A stretch of 52,354 bases of DNA from Planctomycetota bacterium. Its GTDB lineage: Bacteria > Planctomycetota > UBA1135 > GCA-002686595. The position numbers and the translations under genes were made by a program. The notes beneath the pieces are model-generated. The model was not told where the DNA came from. It saw only the letters and a list, made by a program, of their open reading frames with translations, and made no database searches. The stretch covers positions 1 through 52,354 of the forward strand of contig JADHNZ010000019.1 of NCBI GenBank assembly GCA_016779225.1. Reading direction: 5' to 3'. Of the stretch, positions 31,542 to 45,357 are shown one piece after another (position 1 is the stretch's first letter; each line of letters opens with the position of its first letter).

Positions 31542-31949
31542 ATGTCCGAAGAGACCACCACGGTCGAGCTCGACGCCGAGCTCAAGACGATCGCCGACCA
31601 GCTGAGCGGCCTCACCCTCATGCAGGCCTCCCAACTCGTCAAGTTCCTCGAGGACGAGTGGGGCGTCAGCGCTGCTGCCCCCGCCGCCGTCGCGGTCGCC
31701 GCCCCCGGTGGCGGTGGCGCGGCCGAGGTCGAGGAGAAGACCTCCTTCGACGTCATCCTCGAGAACGCTGGCGGCAACAAGATCGCCGTCATCAAAGAGG
31801 TGCGCGCCATCACCGGCCTTGGTCTCAAGGAGGCCAAGGAGGTCGTTGACAACGCTCCCAAGCCCGTCAAGGAAGGCGCCTCCAAGGAAGAGGCCGAAGA
31901 GATCAAGGGCAAGCTCGAGGCCGCTGGCGCCACCGTCAAGGTCGACTGA
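31542..31949 (+). CDS. rplL: 50S ribosomal protein L7/L12
   Basis: Protein of 135 residues, slightly longer than usual. L12 recruits translation factors. The N-terminal dimer domain (about 1-40), an Ala/Gly hinge ([18 protein letters not shown]) and the C-terminal factor-binding domain ([21 protein letters not shown] to [18 protein letters not shown]) are all present. It is preceded by a 110-base gap containing a 7-bp hairpin at 31476-31494 and by AGGAG. The stronger separate start signal fits the need for four or more L12 copies per ribosome. Confidence 0.98.
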   Translation: MSEETTTVELDAELKTIADQLSGLTLMQASQLVKFLEDEWGVSAAAPAAVAVAAPGGGGAAEVEEKTSFDVILENAGGNKIAVIKEVRAITGLGLKEAKEVVDNAPKPVKEGASKEEAEEIKGKLEAAGATVKVD

Positions 31950-32347
31950 GTTCCGCGGTCCGGGTCGCTTCCTGCGGCCCGTGACCGTTGCACCCCGCAC
32001 CACGCCCGACCCCGGGCGGGGTGGAACCTCTCCTCGACCTTGCACCCCGGCACCGCGATCCTCCACCTGGCGACATCCCTCGTCCCCCGCGCTGCGCAGA
32101 GCTCTGCGTGCCGCGGTGGGGTGTCGTTGTGTCCCGGTGGTGCGTCTGCCGCCCCCTCTCTTCACCCGTGCTCAGGCCTGCGCTCCCCCCGGCGCGGCCA
32201 GGGCTCCCGTGCGCACTCTTTGCTGCTGGAGTGCGCACTCCCGTCGGATCCTGGTACGGCCTCTGAGGCCTGACCGGGGTTCGCTCGCAGCGCCCCCCTC
32301 ACCCCCAAGGCACCCGCCACGCGCGGGATGCCCGGAGACGAGACTCC
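31950..32347 (+). other. 398-base rplL-rpoB intergenic region with a perfect 10-bp hairpin
   Basis: There is no credible gene here. The clearest element is GTGCGCACTC-N10-GAGTGCGCAC at 32209-32238, a perfect 10-bp stem with a loop TTTGCTGCTG. A second, short palindrome, GGCCTC-T-GAGGCC, lies at 32258-32270. In E. coli the matching gap holds an attenuator and an RNase III cut site that lower rpoBC relative to rplL; this region probably does the same. No promoter is recognised. Confidence 0.6.
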
Positions 32348-35300
32348 ATGACTCAGAACCCCGGCCGCATGGTCGCCCCCGATGTCCCCGTTCGGACCTT
32401 CGGGCGCGTCCTGGAAATCGAGTCCCTCCCGAACCTCACGGAGATCCAGACGGAGGCCTACGAGGCCTTCCTCGGCGCCGATACCCCCCCGGGCTCCCGC
32501 CCGATGGAGGGGCTCGAGGCGCTGCTCCACGAGGTCTTCCCGATCTACTCGTACGACAAGACGATGTGCCTCGAGTACATCGGCTACGAGCTCGGGCGGC
32601 CCCGGTACAACATCGACGAGTGCCGCAAGCTGCGCATGTCGTACGGCTACCCCTTCCGGGTGCGCCTGCGCCTCGTCAAGCCTGAGCCGATCGAGGAGGA
32701 GGTCTACCTCGGTGAGATCCCGATCATGCTCGGCGGGGGCGAGTTCATCGTCAACGGCTCCGAGCGCGTGATCGTGAGCCAGCTGCACCGGTCGCCCGGC
32801 GTCGACTTCCTGCTCGACACCTCGACCACCGATCGGGCCCTGCACTCCTGCTGGATCATCCCCGAGCGCGGCAGCTGGATCGAGCTGAACGTCACCAAGA
32901 AGGACGGCCTCCAGGTCCGCATCGACCAGTCGGGCAAGTTCTCCGCCGTCACCTTCCTGCGCGCTCTCGACGAGGACCTGGGCACCGACCAGGCCCTCCT
33001 GCGCAAGTTCTATCCGACCAAGGTCGTCAAGAAGACGAAGACCACGACGGCCAACGCCTTCGCGAAGAAGATCACCGACCGCATCGCGGTGGGGGACATC
33101 ATCGTCCTCAAGACCGGTGAGGTCCTCGTGCCCTCGGGCATGCCGATCCCCGAGACGGCCGCCCTCGAGATCTCCGCCAGCGACCTGGCCGAGGTCGAGG
33201 TCATCGACGCCGATGTGAGCGACCTCGACATGCTGATCCTGAACAGCATGCACGAGGACTCCGGCGTGCGCTCCCACGAGGACGCGCTGCTGAAGATCTA
33301 CTCGCGCCTGCGTCCTGGCAACCCGCCCCAGCTCGAGAAGGCCCGCGAGCTGTTCCACGAGAAGTTCTACGACCCGCAGCGGTACCGCCTCGGGCGCGTC
33401 GGCCGCTTCCGTCTGAACCGCAAGTTCGACCAGGACATCCCCGAGCACATCCAGGTCCTGCAGCCGCAGGACATCCTGAACTCGGTCAAGTACCTCATCG
33501 ACCTGCGCAACGGCCGCGGTGAGGTGGACGACATCGACAACCTCGGCAACCGCCGCGTGCGCACCATCGCGGAGCTGGCCGGCGAGGAGTTCCGCAAGGG
33601 CCTCCTGAAGCTGCGTCGCACCGCCCAGGAGCGCATGAACCTCGAGGAGCGCGAGAAGGTCAAGCCGCGAGAGCTGATCAACTCGAAGACCTTCTCCAGC
33701 GCGGTCGAGTACTTCTTCGGACGCTCCGAGCTCTCCCAGGTCGTCGACCAGGCCAACCCGCTTAGCCAGCTGACCCACGAGCGCCGCCTCTCGGCCCTCG
33801 GCCCCGGCGGTCTGAACCGCAAGCGCGCGGGCTTCGATGTCCGCGACGTGCACCTCTCCCACTACGGACGCCTCTGCCCGATCGAGACGCCCGAGGGCGC
33901 GAACATCGGCCTGATCTCGTCCCTGGCGCTCTACAGCAAGCTCGACTCCTACGGGTTCCTGACCACGCCCTACCGCGCGGTGAAGAAGGGCCGCGTCACC
34001 GACGAGATCAGCTACCTGCGCGCCGACGAGGAGCTCGGCATGGTCATGGCCCCCGCCGATGTGATCGTCGACGACAAGGGCAACATCCAGCAGGAGCGCG
34101 TCCTCGCCCGTAAGGACGGCGACAACGTCGAGGTGCCGCCGAACGAGGTCCACTATGTGGATGTCTCCCCGAAGCAGATCATCGGCGTCTCCGCGGCCCT
34201 GATCCCCTTCCTGGAGCACGACGACGCGAACCGGGCCCTCATGGGCTCGAACATGCAGCGCCAGGCCGTGCCGCTCCTCATTCCCGAGGTCCCGATCGTC
34301 GGGACCGGGATGGAGAAGCCCGTCAGCGCGAACTCCTCCATGCCCCTCTACGCGAAGAACGCGGGCACGGTCGAGTATGTGGACAGCCGCCTGATCATCG
34401 TGGGTGAGGACGAGTACCCCCTCACGAAGTTCCGCGGCATGAACGAGCGGACCACCCAGAACCACCGCCCGGTGGTGAATGTCGGCGATGAGGTGGTCAT
34501 GGGCCAGCTCCTCGCGGACGGGGCGTCCAGCCACGGTGGGGAGCTTGCCCTCGGCAAGAACCTCGTGGTGGCCTTCATGCCCTGGGACGGCTTCAACTAC
34601 GAGGACGCCATCCTGGTCTCCGAGCGCCTCGTGCGCGACGACGTCTTCACCTCGGTGCACATCGAGGAGTACGAGGTCGAGATCCGCGAGACCAAGCTCG
34701 GCAAGGAGGAGTTCACTCCTGACATCCCCAATGTGGGGGAGCGCGCCCTCGCGAACCTCGACGAGTCCGGCATGATCCGGGTCGGCACCTTCGTCGAGGC
34801 CGGAGACGTCCTCGTCGGCAAGGTCGCGCCGAAGTCCAAGAGCGAGCTGACCCCCGAGGAGAAGCTGCTCCACGCGATCTTCGGCAAGGCCGGCGTCGAT
34901 GTGAAGAACGCCAGCCTCACGATGCCTCCCGGCACGCGCGGGGTCGTCATCGACGCTCAGAAGTTCTCCCGTCGCGTCAACCTGACGGACGCCGAGCGGG
35001 CGCAGACCCTCAATGTGATCCGCGACGCCGAGATGGCCTTCCTCTCGGCGCTCCGTGAGAACACGGCGACCATGCTGAAGAAGGTCCAGGAGGCCCTCTC
35101 GGTCGAGATCAAGGACGACCTCACCGGCAAGCCCTTCGCCCTGGACGACACCTCGACCTACGACGAGCTGCGCCGGGTCAAGGTCCTCAGCCAGCAGGCT
35201 GCCGAGGCTGCGCCCGAGGGCGCCGGCCGCAACGGCGCCCTGCAGGCCATCCACGACGCCACGGCCCGGATCGAGGCCCGCGAGGCCGAGAAGAACAAGA

Positions 35301-36085
35301 TCGTCAACCGCCTCAGCCGCGGCGACGAGCTGCCTACCGGCGTGCTCGAGATGGTCAAGGTCTATGTCGCCACCAAGCGCAACATCTCGGTGGGGGACAA
35401 GATGGCCGGCCGCCACGGCAACAAGGGTGTGATCAGCAAGGTCTGCCCCGTCGAGGACATGCCCTACCTCGAGGACGGCCGTCCGGTCGACATCGTCCTC
35501 AACCCCCTGGGCGTGCCCAGCCGCATGAATGTCGGGCAGATCCTCGAGACCCACCTGGGCTTCGCGGCCCACAAGCTCGGCATCCGCTGCTACACGCCAG
35601 CGTTCGACGGCGCGAAGGAGGAGGAGATCGCCGAGGTGCTCGACGAGGCCAAGTTCGACGCCGACGGCAAGTTCCGCCTCTACGACGGCCGCACCGGCCA
35701 GGCCTTCGAGCAGAAGGTCACCGTGGGCATCATGTACATGCTCAAGCTGCACCACCTCGTCGATGAGAAGGTGCACGCCCGCGCGACGGGGCCCTACAGC
35801 CTCATCACGCAGCAGCCCCTCGGCGGTAAGGCGCGCTTCGGCGGCCAGCGCTTCGGGGAGATGGAGGTCTGGGCGCTCGAGGCCTACGGGGCCGCGTCCA
35901 TCCTGCAGGAGCTCCTCACCGTCAAGTCGGATGACGTGGACGGTCGGACCAAGATCTACGAGTCCATGGTCAAGGGCCTCAACGTGCTGGAGCCCGGCAC
36001 GCCGGTGTCCTTCGAGGTGCTCACGAACGAGATCCGGGGCCTCGGCCTCAACATGCAGCTGCACAAGAAAGCAGCCACCCTCTGA
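32348..36085 (+). CDS. rpoB: RNA polymerase beta subunit
   Basis: Protein of 1245 residues. It forms the catalytic core with RpoC. The rifampicin region reads [28 protein letters not shown]; the residues matching E. coli D516, H526 and S531 are Asp, His and Ser, so no resistance change is visible there. Further family blocks are [24 protein letters not shown] and [27 protein letters not shown] near the end. The length is near that of short beta subunits without the large lineage insertions of E. coli (1342). The start is ATG 32348; rpoC follows after 17 bases with a GGAGG site. Confidence 0.98.
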   Translation: MTQNPGRMVAPDVPVRTFGRVLEIESLPNLTEIQTEAYEAFLGADTPPGSRPMEGLEALLHEVFPIYSYDKTMCLEYIGYELGRPRYNIDECRKLRMSYGYPFRVRLRLVKPEPIEEEVYLGEIPIMLGGGEFIVNGSERVIVSQLHRSPGVDFLLDTSTTDRALHSCWIIPERGSWIELNVTKKDGLQVRIDQSGKFSAVTFLRALDEDLGTDQALLRKFYPTKVVKKTKTTTANAFAKKITDRIAVGDIIVLKTGEVLVPSGMPIPETAALEISASDLAEVEVIDADVSDLDMLILNSMHEDSGVRSHEDALLKIYSRLRPGNPPQLEKARELFHEKFYDPQRYRLGRVGRFRLNRKFDQDIPEHIQVLQPQDILNSVKYLIDLRNGRGEVDDIDNLGNRRVRTIAELAGEEFRKGLLKLRRTAQERMNLEEREKVKPRELINSKTFSSAVEYFFGRSELSQVVDQANPLSQLTHERRLSALGPGGLNRKRAGFDVRDVHLSHYGRLCPIETPEGANIGLISSLALYSKLDSYGFLTTPYRAVKKGRVTDEISYLRADEELGMVMAPADVIVDDKGNIQQERVLARKDGDNVEVPPNEVHYVDVSPKQIIGVSAALIPFLEHDDANRALMGSNMQRQAVPLLIPEVPIVGTGMEKPVSANSSMPLYAKNAGTVEYVDSRLIIVGEDEYPLTKFRGMNERTTQNHRPVVNVGDEVVMGQLLADGASSHGGELALGKNLVVAFMPWDGFNYEDAILVSERLVRDDVFTSVHIEEYEVEIRETKLGKEEFTPDIPNVGERALANLDESGMIRVGTFVEAGDVLVGKVAPKSKSELTPEEKLLHAIFGKAGVDVKNASLTMPPGTRGVVIDAQKFSRRVNLTDAERAQTLNVIRDAEMAFLSALRENTATMLKKVQEALSVEIKDDLTGKPFALDDTSTYDELRRVKVLSQQAAEAAPEGAGRNGALQAIHDATARIEAREAEKNKIVNRLSRGDELPTGVLEMVKVYVATKRNISVGDKMAGRHGNKGVISKVCPVEDMPYLEDGRPVDIVLNPLGVPSRMNVGQILETHLGFAAHKLGIRCYTPAFDGAKEEEIAEVLDEAKFDADGKFRLYDGRTGQAFEQKVTVGIMYMLKLHHLVDEKVHARATGPYSLITQQPLGGKARFGGQRFGEMEVWALEAYGAASILQELLTVKSDDVDGRTKIYESMVKGLNVLEPGTPVSFEVLTNEIRGLGLNMQLHKKAATL

Positions 36086-36102
36086 TCGACGGAGGTCTCT
36101 CG

Positions 36103-40335
<4,233 letters not shown>

Positions 40336-40379
40336 GGGTGGGGGGGCGCCCCGGGAGGGTCGGGATGTGTTCCTGACCC

Positions 40380-40407
40380 TTGACGGGCCGCCCCCCAGCC
40401 CTAGAAT
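40380..40407 (+). promoter_or_regulatory. promoter of the str-like operon
   Basis: TTGACG (40380-40385), 16-bp spacer, TAGAAT (40402-40407). Transcription would start near 40414, leaving a leader of about 80 bases before the rpsL ATG, which has no clear Shine-Dalgarno sequence. Confidence 0.75.
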
Positions 40408-40496
40408 CTTTCCCCCCGACCCGCGAGGGCCCGCTCCTGGGCCCCGTGAGCCGGCCCCCGGAGGCCTCGGCCCCGGCCCTCCACGCACATCACGCG

Positions 40497-40871
40497 ATGC
40501 CGACCATCAACCAACTCATCCGCAAGGGACGCAAGAAGCCGGTCAAGCGCTCGAAGTCCCCCGTCCTCGACGCGTGCCCGCACAAGCGTGGCGTGTGCCT
40601 GCAGGTGAAGACCCAGACGCCGAAGAAGCCCAACTCGGCCCTGCGCAAGATCGCCCGCGTGCGCCTGTCGAACGGCAAGGAGATCACCGCCTACATCCCC
40701 GGCGAGGGGCACAACCTCCAGGAGCACAGCGTGGTGCTGATCCGCGGCGGTCGTGTGCGTGACCTCCCCGGCGTCCGCTACCACATCCTGCGCGGAACCC
40801 TGGACGCCTCGGGCGTCGACGGCCGCCGCCGCAGTCGCTCCAAGTACGGCACCAAGCGTCCGAAGGGCTGA
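40497..40871 (+). CDS. rpsL: 30S ribosomal protein S12 with Arg at position 88
   Basis: Protein of 124 residues that aligns without gaps to E. coli S12 over the conserved core. S12 controls decoding accuracy and shapes the streptomycin site. Lys 43 is kept ([10 protein letters not shown]), but position 88, Lys in E. coli (GRVKDLPG), is Arg here (GRVRDLPG; codon CGT at 40758-40760). K88R (K87R in numbering without Met) is a known streptomycin-resistance substitution. Asp 89, the methylthiolation site of RimO, is present. The start at ATG 40497 gives [10 protein letters not shown]. Confidence 0.98.
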   Translation: MPTINQLIRKGRKKPVKRSKSPVLDACPHKRGVCLQVKTQTPKKPNSALRKIARVRLSNGKEITAYIPGEGHNLQEHSVVLIRGGRVRDLPGVRYHILRGTLDASGVDGRRRSRSKYGTKRPKG

Positions 40872-40916
40872 TTCCCGTCCTCGTCCGCCCTCTAGCGCTC
40901 CAGCCCAGAACCGACC

Positions 40917-41390
40917 ATGCCCCGCAACTACAAGTCCACCGCGGCCCTGCTCAAGCCGGACCCCAAGTTCGGCTCGATGCTCGCGACCAAGATCATCAAC
41001 AAGATCATGCTCGACGGGAAGAAGAGCACCGCCCAGTCGGTGTTCTACGAGGCCCTCGACCTCGCCTCCAAGAAGCTCCCCGAGGTGGAGCCCGTTGAGA
41101 TCTTCACCCAGGCCATCGAGAACGCCAAGCCGATGGTCGAGGTCCGCTCCAAGCGGGTCGGCGGCGCGAACTACCAGGTTCCCCGCGAGGTGAAGAAGAA
41201 CCGCCAGCAGTCCCTGGCCATTCGCTGGGTGATCGACAACTCGCGCAAGAAGAAGGGCAAGCCCATGGCCCAGCGCCTCGCTGAGGAGCTCGTCGACGCC
41301 TACAACGGCACCGGCGCCTCGGTGCAGTGGAAGGAGAACGTCCACAAGATGGCCGACGCCAACAAGGCCTACGCGCACTACGCGCGCTGA
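40917..41390 (+). CDS. rpsG: 30S ribosomal protein S7
   Basis: Protein of 157 residues, normal length. S7 nucleates assembly of the 30S head. Family blocks: DPKFGSMLATKIINKIMLDGKKS, ENAKPMVEVRSKRVGGANYQVP, and the C-terminal ENVHKMADANKAYAHYAR. It follows rpsL after 45 bases. A terminator-like hairpin separates it from the next gene, so most transcripts may end here. Confidence 0.98.
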   Translation: MPRNYKSTAALLKPDPKFGSMLATKIINKIMLDGKKSTAQSVFYEALDLASKKLPEVEPVEIFTQAIENAKPMVEVRSKRVGGANYQVPREVKKNRQQSLAIRWVIDNSRKKKGKPMAQRLAEELVDAYNGTGASVQWKENVHKMADANKAYAHYAR

Positions 41391-41426
41391 GCCCCCGAGA
41401 GCGCGCCCACGGGCTCGCCTCGCCCC

Positions 41427-41454
41427 GGGACCCCGTGCCACGGCGCGGGGTCCC
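41427..41454 (+). terminator. terminator or attenuator hairpin after rpsG
   Basis: GGGACCCCG-N10-CGGGGTCCC is a perfect 9-bp stem followed by TGCATTT. It lies 36 bases past rpsG and before the Tsr3-like gene, so it could reduce read-through from the highly expressed ribosomal genes. Confidence 0.6.
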
Positions 41455-41485
41455 TGCATTTCCGCTCCGCTCGAGCAGCACCGCC

Positions 41486-41983
41486 ATGTCTCATGTCCTC
41501 ATCCTCCGCGACCCTCGCGAGAGCCTGAAGAAGTGCAGCCTCACCCCGCTGCGCGGCATGGGGGGAGTGGAGTTCCGCGAGTACGCGCCCGGCCGCAGGG
41601 TCGAGGCCGCCGGGAGGATCCTCCTTCATCATGAGGGCGAGGAGCTGGGGCCCGCCGACGCGGGCGCTGACCTCCTGCTCGTGGACTCCAACTGGCGGCG
41701 CCTCCCGACCCTCCTGCGGACCGTGGAGGGCGAGCCCCTGCGCCGGAGGCTCCCGGCCCTCCTCACCGCGTACCCACGCCGGAGCCGGATCACCCCGGAC
41801 CCGGACGGGGGGCTGGCCTCGGTCGAGGCCCTGTGGGCAGCCCTGGCCCTCACGGGTGCGCCCCGCCCCGAGCTCCTCGAGGGGTACCGCTTCCGCGACG
41901 CTTTCCTGCAGGCCAATCCGGTCCTGTGGGAGCCGGCCCGCGCCGCGGGGATGACCTGGGATCCGAGCGCCGCGCGCGCGTAG
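41486..41983 (+). CDS. Tsr3-like (DUF367-type) rRNA aminocarboxypropyltransferase homolog
   Basis: Protein of 165 residues. It resembles Tsr3, the archaeal and eukaryotic enzyme that transfers the 3-amino-3-carboxypropyl group of S-adenosylmethionine to a modified uridine in small-subunit rRNA. Shared blocks, recalled from the family: KKCS at 16-19 (Tsr3 PKKCSGKK), EGEELGPAD at 50-58 (LSP-D block), LLLVDSNWRRL at 63-73 (VVDCSWARL), RLPALLTAYP at 88-97 (RLLPYLVAANP), and LASVEALWAALALTG at 110-124 (LSCVEAFAAALYITG). It sits between rpsG and an EF-G gene, a ribosome-related context. If it is active, the target would be 16S rRNA; the substrate is not shown here. Confidence 0.7.
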   Translation: MSHVLILRDPRESLKKCSLTPLRGMGGVEFREYAPGRRVEAAGRILLHHEGEELGPADAGADLLLVDSNWRRLPTLLRTVEGEPLRRRLPALLTAYPRRSRITPDPDGGLASVEALWAALALTGAPRPELLEGYRFRDAFLQANPVLWEPARAAGMTWDPSAARA

Positions 41984-41992
41984 GATTCCCGC

Positions 41993-44020
41993 GTGGAGCT
42001 GGAGCGGATCCGCAACCTGGGCATCGCAGCCCACATCGATGCCGGCAAGACCACCGTCACCGAGCGTCTGCTGGTGCAGGGTGGGGTCGAGCGACGCTTC
42101 GGTCGCGTGGATGAGGGCTCGGCCACGATGGACTGGCTCGCGGCTGAGCGCGAGAGGGGCATCACCATCAGCGCGGCCTGCACGCGCATCCCCTGGAGCG
42201 GCCATGCCCTCAACCTGATCGACACGCCCGGACATGTGGACTTCACGCTCGAGGTGGAGCGGGCCATGCGAGTCCTCGATGGCGGGGTGCTGGTGCTCGA
42301 TGCCCAGGCCGGGGTGCAGGCGCAGTCAGAGACCGTCTGGAGGCAGATGAGGCGGCACGGCGTGCGTGCCCTGGCGTTCCTCAACAAGTGCGATCGCCCC
42401 GAGGCCGACCCCGAGGCGTGCCTGGCCGCCCTCCGGGAGCGGCTGGGAGTCCGGCCCCTCCTGGTCCAGCACGCGCTGCTCGAGGAGGGGCGGCTGCTTG
42501 GGGTCGTGGACCTCGTGACCCGCGGCTTCGAGGCCGCCCCCGGCCAGCCCGCGTCCATGCCCGAGTCGATGCGGGACGAGGTCGAGGTCCTGAGGGCTGA
42601 GCTCTGCGAGGAGCTCCTCGACCTGGACGAGGCCCTGCTGGGGCAGGCGCTGGAGCAGGAGGCCAGAGGGGCGAAGGGCTCGCTTGGGGAGGGCCTCCCC
42701 GCAGCAGACCTGAGCGCGGCCCTGCGGCGGCAGGTCCTCGCTGGGACTGCCCTGCCGACCCTGTGCGGCTCGGCCCTCGCGGGGGTCGGTACCCGGGGGC
42801 TCCTGGATGCCGTGGTGGCCTGGCTGCCTTCCCCCGCCGAGCGCCAGGGGGAGGAGGCGGCCACGCCGGAGGGGCCGCCCGTCCTCCTGGTGTTCAAGGC
42901 CCAGCGCCTGGGGCGCCAGCGCGTGGACTTCGCTCGCCTGGTCCAGGGCACCCTCACGCCGGGGGCCGAGCTGATCAACGCCCGCACTGGCCGGGTCCAG
43001 AGGGCGGAGCGCATCCTCCGCGTCCATGCGGACGCGACCGAGGACCTCGACCTGGCCCGCGCGGGCGACCTGGTGGCGCTGGCGGGGCTGGAGGACGCTG
43101 GCACGGGGGACACCCTGCACGCGGCAGGAGCGGAGCGCCGCCTGCTCCCTCCGGAGCTGCCCCCGCCGGTCCTGAGCCAACGCCTGGAGCCCGAGCGGGA
43201 TGAGGACCGCGCCGCGCTCGGGGAGGCCCTCGCTGAGCTGGCCCGAGAGGACCCCTCCCTGCGCCTGCGCACCGACCTGGCCGCCGGCCAGTGGACGCTG
43301 GAGGGGATGGGGGAGCTGCACCTCGAGGTCGCTCGCCAGCGGCTGATCGACGACTTCGCACTGACCGTGCGGGTCACGGCCCCGGAGGTGGCCCTAGTGG
43401 AGGTGCCCCAGCGAGAGGGCGAGGGCAGCGGTCGGATCCGCCGGGACCAGGCCGATGGCGTCCGATTCGGGGCCGCGCGCGTGCGGGTGGCTCCGGGCTC
43501 CGGGGCCGGCGTGAGCTGGGAGTGGGAGGGGGATTGCCTGATACCCTCCGCATTTAGGGATGAGGTGGGGGCTGTCCTCCGCGCGGCCGCCCAGGCGGGT
43601 CCCCTGGCAGGAGCCCCCCTGGAGGGGGCGATCATCAGGGTGGGGGGCGGCGAGAGCATCCCTGGGGAGGACTCGGAGGCGGCCTTCTGCCAGGCGGCCG
43701 TGCTGGCCCTGCGGGACGCGGCCCTGGCCGCTTGTGTGCGGGTGGAGGAGCCGGTCGTGGCCTACGAGGTGGTCGCTCCCGAGGAGTTCGCATCCGCGGT
43801 GGCAGGGGACCTCGCCGGGCGCGGGGCCGTCGTGGAACTGGTGCGGTCCGAGGGCGCGCTGCGCGTGATGACTGGGAGGGTGCCGCTCGCGCGGATGATG
43901 GGCTACGCCACCGGGCTGCGCTCGGTCTCCCAGGGCCGCGCGACCCACAGCCTGCGCCCGGACGGACGCGCCCCAATGGGGCCCGCGGACCTCGCCCGCA
44001 TGGGCCTCCAGGGCGCCTGA
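41993..44020 (+). CDS. divergent EF-G paralog (EF-G2/recycling type?)
   Basis: Protein of 675 residues from a GTG start, slightly shorter than normal EF-G (about 700). G1 AHIDAGKTT (13-21), RGITIS, DTPGHVDF and G4 NKCD (131-134; usually NKMD) are present. Domain III has EGMGELHLEV and domain V ends MMGYATGLRSVSQGR. In domain IV the usual GGKGQYGHV-type loop is replaced by ADGVRFGAARV, so the tip region is degenerate. Codon use is less optimised than in the neighbouring ribosomal genes. It holds the fusA place in the str operon, but these features suit a paralog with another job such as ribosome recycling. A standard EF-G gene should exist elsewhere. Confidence 0.85.
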   Translation: MELERIRNLGIAAHIDAGKTTVTERLLVQGGVERRFGRVDEGSATMDWLAAERERGITISAACTRIPWSGHALNLIDTPGHVDFTLEVERAMRVLDGGVLVLDAQAGVQAQSETVWRQMRRHGVRALAFLNKCDRPEADPEACLAALRERLGVRPLLVQHALLEEGRLLGVVDLVTRGFEAAPGQPASMPESMRDEVEVLRAELCEELLDLDEALLGQALEQEARGAKGSLGEGLPAADLSAALRRQVLAGTALPTLCGSALAGVGTRGLLDAVVAWLPSPAERQGEEAATPEGPPVLLVFKAQRLGRQRVDFARLVQGTLTPGAELINARTGRVQRAERILRVHADATEDLDLARAGDLVALAGLEDAGTGDTLHAAGAERRLLPPELPPPVLSQRLEPERDEDRAALGEALAELAREDPSLRLRTDLAAGQWTLEGMGELHLEVARQRLIDDFALTVRVTAPEVALVEVPQREGEGSGRIRRDQADGVRFGAARVRVAPGSGAGVSWEWEGDCLIPSAFRDEVGAVLRAAAQAGPLAGAPLEGAIIRVGGGESIPGEDSEAAFCQAAVLALRDAALAACVRVEEPVVAYEVVAPEEFASAVAGDLAGRGAVVELVRSEGALRVMTGRVPLARMMGYATGLRSVSQGRATHSLRPDGRAPMGPADLARMGLQGA

Positions 44021-44042
44021 GGCCGGGCCGGCGATTGCGCGC

Positions 44043-44061
44043 GAAATCCCCTCGGGATTTC
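44043..44061 (+). terminator. hairpin between the EF-G paralog and the rpsJ promoter
   Basis: GAAATCCC-CTC-GGGATTTC, a perfect 8-bp stem with a 3-base loop, lies 22 bases past the EF-G stop and 11 bases before the rpsJ -35 box. It could end the str transcript or be an operator for the S10 operon. Confidence 0.55.
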
Positions 44062-44072
44062 CCGCTGCAGCG

Positions 44073-44101
44073 TTGACCCCCCGGGCCCCTCCGCGTACTC
44101 T
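44073..44101 (+). promoter_or_regulatory. promoter of the S10-spc operon
   Basis: TTGACC (44073-44078), 17-bp spacer, TACTCT (44096-44101). Transcription near 44108 gives a leader of about 100 bases before rpsJ. Confidence 0.75.
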
Positions 44102-44208
44102 CTGCGGCCCTTTCGCGCCCAGGGAGCCAAACTCTCCCCGGGCCCGATCCCCAGAAACGACCCCCCGCCGGGGGTGGCGCCTTCCTGCTGCCGCCCTCGA
44201 CCCCACGC

Positions 44209-44514
<306 letters not shown>

Positions 44515-44713
44515 GGCTTCCCCGGCCGGGGTGCGACCGCTGAGCGGTGCGCGTCTCGATCGGACCCCCAACCATCACCCGGCGGCGCGCGTCGTCGGTT
44601 CGCGGCTCCCCTGGAGCCACCCCACAACAAGAATCCACACCGCGTGGCCAGGCGTCACGCTCCCCGACGGGGAGCACCTGGTCGAACCGGTACCCCACGA
44701 GGACTCAGGAGTC
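44515..44713 (+). promoter_or_regulatory. 199-base rpsJ-rplC gap with an extended hairpin
   Basis: There is no gene here. GCTCCCC-GAC-GGGGAGC at 44659-44675 is a perfect 7-bp stem, and flanking CCAGG (44649-44653 region) and CCTGG (44677-44681) can extend it with a bulge. It ends about 30 bases before the rplC ATG, next to the AGGAG site, so it could be a translational control element like those used by ribosomal proteins. Confidence 0.4.
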
Positions 44714-45352
44714 ATGACGCTGATTCTAGGGCGAAAAAAAGGCATGACTCAGCTGTTCGCTGAGGATGGAACCGTCACGGGCTGCACCGTCGTTGAGGCG
44801 GGCCCCTGTGTCGTCATGCAGCTCCGCACCCAGGAGCGGGACGGCTACAGCGCCGTCCAGCTCGGCTTCGAGGACATGCGCGACAAGGTCGCTGCCAAGC
44901 CCCAGGCCGGCCAGGCCAAGAAGGTGGGCACGGCACCCAAGCGCTTCCTCCGCGAGGAGCGCCTCCAGGGCGATCCCAGCTGCGAGGTGGGGGATGTGGT
45001 CACCGTCGAGGCCTTTGCCTCTGGCGACCTGGTGGATGTGACCGGGACCTCCCGCGGCCGCGGCTTCTCTGGCACCATCCGCCGCCACGGCTTCGGGCGC
45101 GGCCCGAAGACCCACGGCTCGATGAACTACCGCCGTCCCGGCTCGATCGGCTGCTCGGCGTATCCCTCGCGGGTCTTCAAGGGCAAGCGGATGTCCGGCC
45201 ACTTCGGCGCCGCGCGCACCACGACCAAGAACCTCGAGATCCTGCGCATCGACACCGAGCGCAACCTCCTGTTCGTGAAGGGCGCTGTCCCCGGACCCAA
45301 GGGCGGCTTCGTCCAGGTCCGCACCGCCAAGACCGGAGTCAAGAAGGGCTGA
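44714..45352 (+). CDS. rplC: 50S ribosomal protein L3
   Basis: Protein of 212 residues. L3 is an early assembly protein near the peptidyl transferase centre. It starts [15 protein letters not shown]; the core loop reads [19 protein letters not shown], then [14 protein letters not shown] and [16 protein letters not shown]. The ATG at 44714 is preceded by AGGAG. The frame is open further upstream, but that part has no family similarity. Confidence 0.97.
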   Translation: MTLILGRKKGMTQLFAEDGTVTGCTVVEAGPCVVMQLRTQERDGYSAVQLGFEDMRDKVAAKPQAGQAKKVGTAPKRFLREERLQGDPSCEVGDVVTVEAFASGDLVDVTGTSRGRGFSGTIRRHGFGRGPKTHGSMNYRRPGSIGCSAYPSRVFKGKRMSGHFGAARTTTKNLEILRIDTERNLLFVKGAVPGPKGGFVQVRTAKTGVKKG

Positions 45353-45357
45353 GCGAC

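Noticed and set aside
33700-33900. Rifampicin-resistance substitutions in RpoB
   Set aside because: The residues matching E. coli D516, H526 and S531 are all wild type.
41981-41992. TAGGAT six bases before the GTG of the EF-G paralog as a leaderless promoter
   Set aside because: The TAG is the stop codon of the Tsr3-like gene and the two genes are only 9 bp apart, so co-transcription explains the spacing better; no -35 box is visible.
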